Source: Betaproteobacteria bacterium Ga0077532 (GTDB lineage Bacteria > Pseudomonadota > Gammaproteobacteria > Burkholderiales > Ga0077523). Taken from it: a DNA stretch of 64,000 bases. Of this stretch, positions 50,496-58,700 are shown one piece after another (position 1 is the first letter of the stretch; every line of letters starts with the position of its first letter). The position numbers were made by a program, and so were the translations under genes. The notes under the pieces are model-generated. The model saw only the letters and a program-made list of their open reading frames with translations. It searched no databases and was not told where the DNA came from. The DNA is taken from the NCBI GenBank assembly GCA_001464895.1, contig LNEE01000006.1, positions 26,360 through 90,359 of the forward strand, written 5' to 3'.

Positions 50496-50975
50496 GGCTT
50501 CACGGTAGATGCGCAGCCACTCACTTGGCGTGACAACGGTTGCGGCGCAGGCGGCTCGCAACTCATCTCGCTTGTCTAGGATTCTGCGATCCGTGGTGAT
50601 GAAGTAGCCAACATACTTGCCCGCTTCAAAGACGTGAGAAGCGTCGGCAGCATACTTTTCAGGGTTGCCATTCCCTGTGAGTACAGCGTGGATCTGCGCC
50701 TTCCGCGCCTGTTCTTCTGCGGTGAGATCGGTCTCGATCGTAAAGATCATCGCTCTGGCCTCGCGCTTTACGTCTTCCGGGGTGTTGGGATGCTCAAGCT
50801 CTTTCTGGTTTGAGTGGGCGAGAAGAACGCTGATTCTTCCGGCATCGGCTATTCCTCGAATCTCCCGCGCAGCCGCGTCTTCTGGCGCGTACTTGGGGTC
50901 GAAGGCACACGTATCGAGGAAACTATTCGCGCGCCTCGGGTCTTGGAGGGGGCGACTGACGGGGACTCGTGCCAT
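50490..50975 (-). CDS. PIN-domain protein (integron cassette gene)
   Basis: The 161-aa protein has the acidic PIN motifs: FLDTCAFDPKY (first Asp), KELEHPNTPEDVK (Glu), ADASHVFEAGKYVGYFITTDRRILDKRDEL (Asp-Ala-Ser-His and TTD). PIN domains are Mg-dependent RNases, often VapC-like toxins. No antitoxin gene is adjacent, so a defence or stand-alone nuclease is possible. ATG 50975 (MARVPVSRPLQDPRRANSFLD) follows the end of the neighbouring attC-like site. Confidence 0.75.
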   Translation of the reverse strand: MARVPVSRPLQDPRRANSFLDTCAFDPKYAPEDAAAREIRGIADAGRISVLLAHSNQKELEHPNTPEDVKREARAMIFTIETDLTAEEQARKAQIHAVLTGNGNPEKYAADASHVFEAGKYVGYFITTDRRILDKRDELRAACAATVVTPSEWLRIYREAD

Positions 50976-50986
50976 GGTGTTCAGGC

Positions 50987-51053
50987 GCTTAAGGTTTGAG
51001 TTCACAGGCCTGCGCTGCTTTTCACGCAGATCCAGTGCAATGATGGGTTGGGC
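50987..51053 (-). other. attC-like site following the zinc-ribbon cassette
   Basis: On the minus strand, GCCCAAC (perfect RYYYAAC) begins at the TAG of the zinc-ribbon gene. The centre pairs CTGCG with CGCAG. The end reads AACTCAAACCTTAAGCGCC, where an active site would have GTTAAGC. Length is 67 bases. Confidence 0.6.
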
Positions 51054-51634
51054 TAATCGGCAAGTACATATACTGGCGGTTCGATCGGAGTGGGTGGCAA
51101 ATTGCTTTCCGTCGATAACTGGTCCAATTGTGTAGCACCCGATTGGAGTTCTGCATCCTGAACTCCTGTCAGTTTGAGGACTCGCTTGACGCTGTACCCG
51201 GAGATTTGGGTCTCGACCCACGCAGTACTCCCGCGCCAACGCTTCCGAAACGTAGCTAGAGATTTATGTTCGAGACCGGCGGATGACAGAAGACGATGCG
51301 TCGCCGCTAGCGAAGATTGGTTATCAAGCAGGTTTGTTAGCGCTTGAATTAGCCCCTTGGCGTCCGCCATCCCATGAAGGTTCTTTTCCGCCGCGTAGAC
51401 TTTCTTCAATTTGTCTTCAATCGTTGCCAATTCGACCTTGGAAACGAGGTGGAACGCTTTACCAAACTGTTGGAGTTCATAGGTCGCACGACAAGTGGGA
51501 CACGAGATGCTCGCTTCGTACCATTCAGGTGTAGAGACGCTCCAGCCGTGGTCGGGTGTGCAATAGTCGATCTCGAAACTTCCCTTGCCGCAGGCGCATG
51601 GCCCCGAGAACTCACTCCTTCGGTCAGTCCCCAT
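51053..51634 (-). CDS. Hypothetical protein with N-terminal zinc-ribbon-like motif (first integron cassette gene)
   Basis: The 193-aa protein has two Cys pairs in its first 50 residues (CACGKGSFEIDYC and CPTCRATYEL), suggesting a zinc ribbon. The rest is helical with no recognised family, including KVELATIEDKLKKVYAAEKNLHG and FRKRWRGSTAWVETQISGYSVKRVLKLTG. It is the rightmost gene of the cassette array, the first in reading direction, and its leader starts at a GTTGGAC core site. I do not recognise its function. Confidence 0.55.
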   Translation of the reverse strand: MGTDRRSEFSGPCACGKGSFEIDYCTPDHGWSVSTPEWYEASISCPTCRATYELQQFGKAFHLVSKVELATIEDKLKKVYAAEKNLHGMADAKGLIQALTNLLDNQSSLAATHRLLSSAGLEHKSLATFRKRWRGSTAWVETQISGYSVKRVLKLTGVQDAELQSGATQLDQLSTESNLPPTPIEPPVYVLAD

Positions 51635-51686
51635 TCAAAATTCTCCGAAAGTAAGTTGCCCAACAAAATATGGACAGGGATTTGAC

Positions 51687-51693
51687 GTCCAAC
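51687..51693 (-). other. Upstream core site (GTTGGAC) bounding the cassette array
   Basis: On the minus strand, GTTGGACGTCA lies 53 bases upstream of the first cassette gene. It is identical to the R' end of the last attC at 47805. A matching R''/L'' half or an intI gene was not seen to the right, so this may be an attI remnant or the edge of a cassette block inserted as a unit. Confidence 0.5.
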
Positions 51694-52155
51694 ACGCGGC
51701 GCTCCTTTCCTGTGAGGTGATGAGACACGCAAATTGACATCTATGACGCAGCACACGGACTGACTTGCCGTACCGCACCTGGAGCCTCCCGATGCTGCTG
51801 GCTTCCCCACCTGGCGACGTTGTCACGCCGCGATCACGCTTGCTCGACCGGGTACGCCACGATGTCCGCCTGAGGCATTGAGCATCCGCACCGGGACGGC
51901 CGCGCCCCGAGGGGTTGCGCGGCTTGGGGTCTTTCGAACTGCTACCGCTGGTGGTGCTACTCGGCCTGCCAATATTCGGATATCGACCACGGATCGCGCC
52001 TCGCGCCTCGCCAACGGTCGCTGTTGCCTCGATCTTCTTCCGATAGCGTCGCTATCCAGAAAACCTACGCAGAGGCGCCTGCACCTTCGCGAACGTGAGA
52101 ATTGCTGACGTTATCCTAGCACTCGGCGGAACACGGTTCCTACGTCCTGACGCAG
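51694..52155. other. Gene-free stretch right of the cassette array
   Basis: About 460 bases without a supported gene. An integron integrase gene would be expected here if the array were a complete integron; none of the frames shows tyrosine-recombinase motifs. The region leads into decayed phage tail genes on the minus strand. Confidence 0.5.
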
Positions 52156-52542
52156 TCAGTCGGTCACCTCCTGCTCCATCACCTGCAGCCGCCCGAACAC
52201 CTCCGCGATATCCCCCACCCCGTGCAACTTGAGCACCACTCGCGCCGCCTGGAAGTCCAACCGCAGCGGTTCCCCACTCATGGGGTCGCAGATCCATTGA
52301 GCCTGCAGGCGCATGACGATCGGTACGGTCTCCCAGTTCTCAGGCCAGACGTCGAAGTACCCGCATTCGCTGGCGGCTTCCGTTGCTTGAACAAGTGCAT
52401 GGGCGGTGGCAGTGTTACCGCCGAAGGCTTGGATGTCGTCGAGGGCGCCGGGTTCGCCGGGTGAAGATGCAGGGCCGCTAGGCGCAGGGCGCGAACCCTG
52501 GCGCGGGCGGGAGCTGCCAGTTCTTTCGGGCGCCCTGCCCGC
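52156..52542 (-). pseudogene. Remnant of a phage DUF1799-like tail gene
   Basis: Read on the minus strand, an open frame without a normal start contains GGNTATAHALVQATEAASECGYFDVWPENWETVPIVMRLQAQWICDPMSGEPLRLDFQAARVVLKLHGVGDIAEVFGRLQVMEQEVTD. The VWPENW...RLQAQW...LDFQA...VMEQE pattern matches DUF1799, a small gene between the tail tube/chaperone and the tape-measure gene in siphophages. No ATG/GTG fits, so it is treated as a remnant. Confidence 0.55.
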
Positions 52543-52914
52543 TCATTGCTTCGAAGTACGCCACGGCAATGGCGTAGGCCTTACCGGTGACCTCAAGGAG
52601 TTGGTCGCGGTACACTGGCGTAGGCACGCAGCAGCGGCCCGTAGGCTGGCGCGGTACCGGCGGCAACGGGCGCTGGCCAGTTCGCACTCGAACCCGACTG
52701 ACGCGCGTATGGCGACGGGGATCTGCTCGGAGTTGCCGAAGTACGGGCGGATCAGATTCCGGCTCACCAGTACGCTGTCCTGGTGGCGCCTCCGCATGGT
52801 GCTGACCAGGATGGCGGGCTCCGTTCCCGAAGGTGCGGGGTAGGTGACGTACGTCGACTCGATTTTCCCGAGCAGGATGCGGTTACTAGGCCGGAGCCTG
52901 GCGGAGCAGTTCAT
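52478..52914 (-). pseudogene. Truncated and frameshifted phage tail-tube gene remnant
   Basis: The minus-strand frame from 52914 encodes RILLGKIESTYVTYPAPSGTEPAILV and NLIRPYFGNSEQIPVAIRASVGFECELA, the conserved N-terminal part of siphophage tail-tube proteins. The frame then loses similarity, and a second frame continues with YRDQLLEVTGKAYAIAVAYFEAMSGQ before stopping at 52478. The order (tube, unknown, DUF1799) is that of a phage tail module, so this is a decayed prophage fragment rather than a working gene. Confidence 0.55.
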
Positions 52915-53022
52915 CGTTCACGGCGGTGCTTCAGCGAGTTGTCGGGCACGCGCAGGCGTGAGCCCAGCCCGGGCGAGCGGTGGCGTGTGATCACGTGGTG
53001 CACCACGTATGCACACAACAAC

Positions 53023-53889
53023 TTACCGACCTAAATAAATCCCGGCGACCTGTTCTCTGTTATGCCCGAGTTCTCGGCTGATGGCGAGCCGTGCCTCGCG
53101 GTCGATCTGCTTCTGTTCCGGAGTAAGGGCTCTCGACCGCGGTCCGCCCGCGGCAGGCGCAGCCCATCCCGTGAGTTCGCGATAGCGCGCCTGCGCGTAC
53201 TGGTGCCGGAGACCGTGTACGCGATGAATGCCTGCGGCGGCGCACTGGTGTTCGAAGCGATGTAGCTGCTGCACGTAGTTCCGGTCGGCCGGAATGAGGC
53301 TGCCCCGGCCGGCGAGGTGCTTCGCTTCCTGGAGGATCTGGCGCTGGGCCTCCGTCCGGATCGGGATCTCGCGTGCGCGGCCGCCCTTGGTCCAGTTGCT
53401 CTTCAGCGCGAGCTGGTCACCACGGTCAGCCCAGGCTGGTTGGATCTTGATGGACTCGGCTCGACGCAGACCGAATGCGGCAGCGAGCTTCAGGGATATC
53501 TGGGTGTACGGATCCGTGATCTTCGACAGGTCCGCGGCCGTCACCTCGCGCGCCTTGCTGGTGTTGGTGACGAACTGGCGTTGGCCAACGCCGTAGTGGG
53601 CGTTGTCGCGGGCGACGACCTTGGGCTTGCCGATCTTCTCTGCCCACCAGCGCAGTTCCGCCAAGCGGTTCTTGATCGTGCCGACAGCCAGGTCGGCAGC
53701 CTTCCAGCTCGCGACAAGGCGCTCGACGTGCTTGGATCTCAGGCTATCCGCGCTCATGTGGCGATACCCCAACTCTCGAAGTTGGCTGGCCACCAAGTCC
53801 AGCACGCGCTCGCGATCCCGCTGCGTGGCGAAACTGCCGTCGCGATTCCGATGGCACAACTGCTTCAGTTGAAAGTTCAGGTCCTGCAT
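53023..53889 (-). CDS. Second tyrosine recombinase (Phage_int_SAM/Integrase_1 type)
   Basis: The 288-aa protein begins MQDLNFQLKQLCHRNRDGSFATQRDRERVLDLVASQLRELGYRHM and contains LAAAFGLRRAESIKIQP (catalytic Arg), VHGLRHQYAQARY (HxxR) and the C-terminal REQVAGIYLGR (Tyr). It belongs to the integrase-domain family frequently found inside SPI-7/PFGI-1-type ICEs and distinct from the P4-type integrase at 32268. Whether it moves a sub-element or acts in dimer resolution is unknown. Confidence 0.88.
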   Translation of the reverse strand: MQDLNFQLKQLCHRNRDGSFATQRDRERVLDLVASQLRELGYRHMSADSLRSKHVERLVASWKAADLAVGTIKNRLAELRWWAEKIGKPKVVARDNAHYGVGQRQFVTNTSKAREVTAADLSKITDPYTQISLKLAAAFGLRRAESIKIQPAWADRGDQLALKSNWTKGGRAREIPIRTEAQRQILQEAKHLAGRGSLIPADRNYVQQLHRFEHQCAAAGIHRVHGLRHQYAQARYRELTGWAAPAAGGPRSRALTPEQKQIDREARLAISRELGHNREQVAGIYLGR

Positions 53890-54515
53890 TGGTGTTCGTC
53901 AGATGGCTCTGATTCCCCTTCGCCGATGATTCTGTCCTGCCCCGTGTTCTGCTGCTGGTGTGAGTAACCTGTCCGGTTAGTGTTTCTGTCCGTCCCGCAC
54001 GCTCTGCGTGTCGGGATCTACGAGGGACTCGGGACACCACGCCCATGTTGTGCCGTTGCTTTGCTGCTTGCCACCGCGGCACGCGGTATTGGCGTCGATG
54101 GCGGTCCGTGTGGATGCCATCGAGTCGAGCCGTTGACCCGGGCTCGAAGTGGGGGGCGCCGTCTCGGCGCGGTAGTGCACGGATCCCGCGGAGAGCGGGG
54201 GAGGAGAGCGACCGCATTGCGCGGTCGAGGGTGACGACGGGTCTGGAGGACCGTCACTTGGGGTGGTCACTTGCGCCAGCTACCGGTAAGCCGTTGGTGG
54301 CTGGGGCAATTTGCGCGTCGTCACTACCGGCTGGCGCCGGGGTAGTGACGACGCTTCTGGCGCAGGGTTTCCGGCTGGAAGGGGGCTGACGATTGCCGCT
54401 GCTGAGAGACGGCTGGGGATGACGGTATCTCCGGGCTTTTCAGCCGTCGGCTTTCGAGAGATAGGGCCGAGGTGTACTACCAATACGCGCAACCAGTTAA
54501 CTTGAATCTGACTAG
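53890..54515. other. Gene-free stretch with a strong inverted repeat
   Basis: About 630 bases without a supported gene. It contains the 12-bp inverted repeat listed at 54317-54352. Local GC is high up to about 54.4 kb and falls afterwards, marking the edge of the cargo region to the right. Confidence 0.5.
54317..54352. repeat. Perfect 12-bp inverted repeat
   Basis: GTCGTCACTACC and GGTAGTGACGAC are separated by 12 bases. The stem would be stable. It could be a REP-like element, a recombinase site or a terminator without a T-run; nothing in the context decides. Confidence 0.5.
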
Positions 54516-54989
54516 GTGTGGAATGCACGGGTTCCGTATTGCTCTGCGACTTCGCCCCGTTTGACGGGAGCGTCGCTCCGAGGCGAATCCGAGTTCGCCT
54601 ATTGCGCAGAGCGACGGGTAGCCCTTGGGAAAGCCGCCGAAATCGAACTGGCAAGACGAGCGTGGGTCTCGATCGAGGCTGCTCGGCGAATCGACGCTGA
54701 CCTGGTGCTCCGATCTGATCTTCCGCTCCGAATTGTGGATGGACGTCGTGCGCGCTTTCGCCTCTCCCGCGAGGTCTTCGCAGCGAACAAATTTGACCAG
54801 ATCGACGGGATTGTGTCCCGAGTTCTATACGATCGACGCTGGCATCACATCCCCCTAGTTGAATTCGAACACGCAATGTCCAACTGGCCAGAACCCATCG
54901 GGCCAGTCCCCAGGTTGCCGAGGGTGCACCGTAAGTGGTACGTTCAACTTGGTGAGGCTCGTCGACCTAATGGTGATCTACGACTCTAG
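54516..54989 (+). CDS. Hypothetical protein, doubtful start
   Basis: The 157-aa ORF from GTG 54516 has a protein-like middle part (VALGKAAEIELARRAWVSIEAARRIDADLVLRSDLPLRIVDGRRARFRLSREVFAANKFDQIDGIVSRVLYDRRWHHIPLVEFEHAMSNWPEP) but an unconvincing Ser/Arg-rich first 30 residues. No family recognised. It may be a fragment of an accessory gene. It lies at the GC transition upstream of the DruA-type operon. Confidence 0.35.
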   Translation: MWNARVPYCSATSPRLTGASLRGESEFAYCAERRVALGKAAEIELARRAWVSIEAARRIDADLVLRSDLPLRIVDGRRARFRLSREVFAANKFDQIDGIVSRVLYDRRWHHIPLVEFEHAMSNWPEPIGPVPRLPRVHRKWYVQLGEARRPNGDLRL

Positions 54990-55328
54990 TGTCGGCCGGA
55001 CATGGCACCAGGAGGCGAGTCCGACGCATCAGCCTCCCTCAAGTCGTCAACTGCCGGATGCAAGTTCGTGGTGTGTCGATTCGCGGTGCTGATTCGTTAC
55101 TTGTCGACGGCTTCGCACCATGGGTGTGAGCCGGTACAAGCCCACGGGAGAATGAACGATCCCGCTCATTCAGCAAGGGATGGTCGACATCGTGCGGAGG
55201 ACTCCTACTGGAAATCATCGCGCAAATCTGGTTCCCGTCAGAAGACGCTCGATTGTTGGCGACAGTTCGCGCGAGCATGCACTGAGGGGACGGTTCCGAA
55301 GCGACGTCACTGATTCTCTTGGGACGCG
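54990..55328. other. Gene-free stretch upstream of the small HTH gene
   Basis: About 340 bases. A RelE/HigB-like toxin gene would be expected before an antitoxin of the type encoded at 55329, but no such ORF is visible. The ORFs listed here lack motifs. Confidence 0.4.
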
Positions 55329-55574
55329 ATGCACTTGAGGGAGGGGATAGCGATGAGGCGACCCGAAGGACAAGCAGTTAAGGAAGCAATTTCCTGGCAA
55401 CTCGCCGCTGCGATGAAGGAAAAATCAATATCCAAGGCGCGAATGGCCGTCCTACTCAATACCAGTAGATCCCAAATTGATCGATTGCTTGACCCAGACA
55501 GAGACGTCACGCTTTCAACTCTGCAGCGAGCAGCAGCCTTGGTCGGGAGAACGCTGCAAGTCCAACTCGTTTAG
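55329..55574 (+). CDS. Small XRE/HigA-like helix-turn-helix protein
   Basis: The 81-aa protein (73 aa if it starts at ATG 55353) has an HTH domain: AVKEAISWQLAAAMKEKSISKARMAVLLNTSRSQIDRLLDPDRDVTLSTLQRAAALVGRTLQVQL. This compact form is typical of antitoxin-like XRE/HigA2 proteins. No toxin partner is adjacent. It lies 181 bases upstream of the DruA-ATPase gene on the same strand and could repress that operon; this is inference from position. Confidence 0.8.
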   Translation: MHLREGIAMRRPEGQAVKEAISWQLAAAMKEKSISKARMAVLLNTSRSQIDRLLDPDRDVTLSTLQRAAALVGRTLQVQLV

Positions 55575-55755
55575 TTCCAAGCCGCACCGAGGGGCGCCCT
55601 AGGAACAGCGGACCAACGCGAATCCAAGATATTGAAGTAGGGAACCATCACATAGTGACAATACAACTGCCTATACATCCATGATTTCGCGCGCGTCCCT
55701 CAATGCCAATTGAGGCCAACTGAGCTCCACGTACGCAACTGCTGTCACTTCCCTT

Positions 55756-58700
55756 GTGCAAGAGATACTCGAGTTAACAATTGCCAGAGACGCTGCCGCG
55801 GAAGAGATCGCCGCAGATGATGACTGGCGCCTCTTTAGGCCTGACGTCGGAGACGATGGCGCCTCCTACGGGAAGCTTCGCAGCATAGCGAAGCTACCTC
55901 ATGATGAGTCTGTGAGCCGACTTACCGAATTTGCCGCAACGCTCGACGTCTCCTCCCCACAAGGTCTGCGCGCGCGAGTAGCTGCAATGCTGCTGCGTGA
56001 TCTTCTTCAGATCGGTTGGGATGTTCGAATCACCGGCCACCATATCTATGTTCGACCCCAGTCATCGCGTCAGCCCCAAGAGCGGAAGGAGCAGATACGT
56101 AAGCAGTTGCTGTACGGGCGCGACAACCAACTAGCCGAGGATTCCCACAAGCGCTTCATCTACGGCGTTGAGCGACCAAACCGCTACTCCTCATGCAAGC
56201 CAATCTCGGACTTGATCGCCGACGGTAGAAGGCTTCACCAGCAACTGATTGTCATTCAGTCATTGCCTGAAGCCGAACGGATTGGTGCTCTGTCGTCGAT
56301 CTGCAGACCGTACCTCCAACTCGTTAGCGATGAGCGAGACCAGTTCACCAATATTCGACTCATCGACATCTGGAGGTACTTTCGCCACAGTTGGAGCATG
56401 AGGTATCGAAGTTCGCCAGGGCGGAACCTCTTCTACTTGGTTCGCGATGCCGCACAGCCCAACCATCCCGTAATCGGGATCTCCGCGCTTGGAAACACAG
56501 TGATGCAACTCACCCCGCGTGACGAGATGCTGGGGTGGACGATCGCCGGGCTATTGAAGAGGCACCGCGACGGAGTTGTCCGAAATGACGAGTTGCTCAG
56601 TGCATTTCTTCATCGCTTACGCGAGGACTATGAGCAAGTCTACCGAGATGACCTGCCGTTGATCGGGGTCATCGAAGCCGACGCTAACGACGAGACGCTG
56701 AGTCGCTTAGCCGTCATTGAGCACGATGAAGCGAGGAACCGGGAAGACACGTTGCGCTCGGACGACGATACCTACGTCCCCAAGAAAGATGAGTTACTGA
56801 CGCTTGAGGATCTGCTGGCAGCAACCACAACACCACTGTTTCGCTCCAAGCGGGCGCGCGCCCTTCGTGAGGTCCTCCGGGCCTATCGGATTATCGCCTC
56901 AGGGACTGTGGTTGGGATTGAGGGACTAGCTAGCACCGAGGACGGAGTGTGGGCGCTCAGTACAGTTCTCAAGCAATTGAAGAAACGTCACTCCGCCACG
57001 AGCATGATGGAGATAACGGTGTGCGGGGCTATCGCACCGTACAACCATCTGCTCGGTGGAAAGTTGGTCTGTCTGATGATGATGAGCCCGAAGGTTGTCC
57101 TTGACTACAAGCAGCGGTATGGAGGGACTGTCAGCATTATTGCAAGCAAGATGGCCGGCCGACCAATCGTCAAGGATCCAGGCCTCGTGTTCTTGGGTAC
57201 GACAAGCCTCTACACCGACAACTCCTCTCAGTACAACCGCGTCAAGGTTCCCGATGGCTCGATGCAGGGCCAGGTTGGAGAACTTCGGTATGAGAAGTTG
57301 GGAAGGACGATCGGTTTCGGCTCACCGAACCTCTCTGCGGATACCGAGCGCGGCTTGGCTGCGATATCTGTCATGGCAAGCGGCTACCGCAATGTCAACT
57401 TCGTCTTCGGCGAAGGACAGAGCCCAAAATTGAGACTCCTTCGCGAGGGGTTTGCAGCGCTCGGTCTAAATCAATCGAACCTACTCCAGCACGGCAGTCC
57501 GCGGATCGTCTATGGCGTTCACCTTGCGCGGAACGCTGTGCGTGTATTGTTGGGAGTCGACGATCGACCGGAGTATCTGCTGCCTCTTGACAACCCGGAG
57601 GCGGAGACGGCAATCGTCACCTATTGGATCAAGAGATGGCTGGCAAGCAGGCTAAATCATCAGCCAGCGATGCAGAAGGTGGCGGAATCTGTGCCACTTG
57701 CCGAGCGCGTTAGTCGCTTGATTCCAACGCGACGTGACAAAGATGAAATGCAGCGATCGCTGCTTTTCAATGTGATGGGGAGGAACGACAAAATGTCGCT
57801 TGATGTCCGCGAGGATGACCGGATCCGATTCATCAGACTCCTCTACAGAAATGAGACCGCGTTTGCTGACCACGTTTTGGTTGGTCGACTCCGTGAACTG
57901 AACATCAAGACCAACCTTGAGGACGTAGTCCGCAAGGTAGTGCGAGCGGGTGGCTCAATTGTCATTACTGGGAACGCGGGGGATGGAAAGACCCATGCAA
58001 TCCGCCTGATGGAAAAGGAACTCAAGGGAGCTGATGTCGTTACCGATGCCAGTGAGCTGACATACCAAGAAATTCTGCAGCGTTGGCAGGCCGCGCGGGA
58101 TTCCAAACGTCCATTCTGCATTGCCATCAATGAAGGTCCGCTTGTCGATCTTGTACGGCAGTACCGGGTCGAACACCCTTGGCTTGAGTCAGTTCGCGAG
58201 CAACTGCTGAAGTTGGTTTCATATCAACCACTGGAGCACGAGTTCGACGAGGATGGCGAGAAGTTTTCTGCGACGCCAGGCGAGACCGTGATCATCGACC
58301 TTAGCCACCGGCAGGTGCTGTCCGAGCAACTGGTCGGGAGCATGATCGAGAAACTCACCGACGATAGTTGGTACGAATCATGTGCCTCGTGCCCAGCAAA
58401 TCGCGAATGTGCAGTTACATACAACCGCAAGATGCTCCGCCAAGAGCGTCCGAAATCAAGGATGACAAAGCTCTTGACGAGCGCGGGAAGGAAGGGGCGG
58501 AAGGTAACGTTTCGTGAAGCATTGGCCTTTCTTTCCTATTGCTTGTTCTCTGGAAAATCCTGTGACGAGTTGCGCCAAGCGGGGACCAGCGAAGAGGTTC
58601 GCTACTACTGGAATGCCTTCGAGGGTGAAGGTGCCGTTTTCGAATTGCTTGATGCAGGCCTTGACCCGATTAAGCAAACCAACGCTCGGATAGATGAAGA

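Noticed and set aside
51694-52155. Integron integrase gene next to the cassette array
   Set aside because: No frame shows tyrosine-recombinase or IntI-specific motifs; the array is treated as integrase-less.
55002-55313. Possible RelE/HigB toxin gene partnering the HTH protein
   Set aside because: The translated sequence lacks any RelE-like pattern and is rich in Ser/Arg/His as in shadow ORFs.
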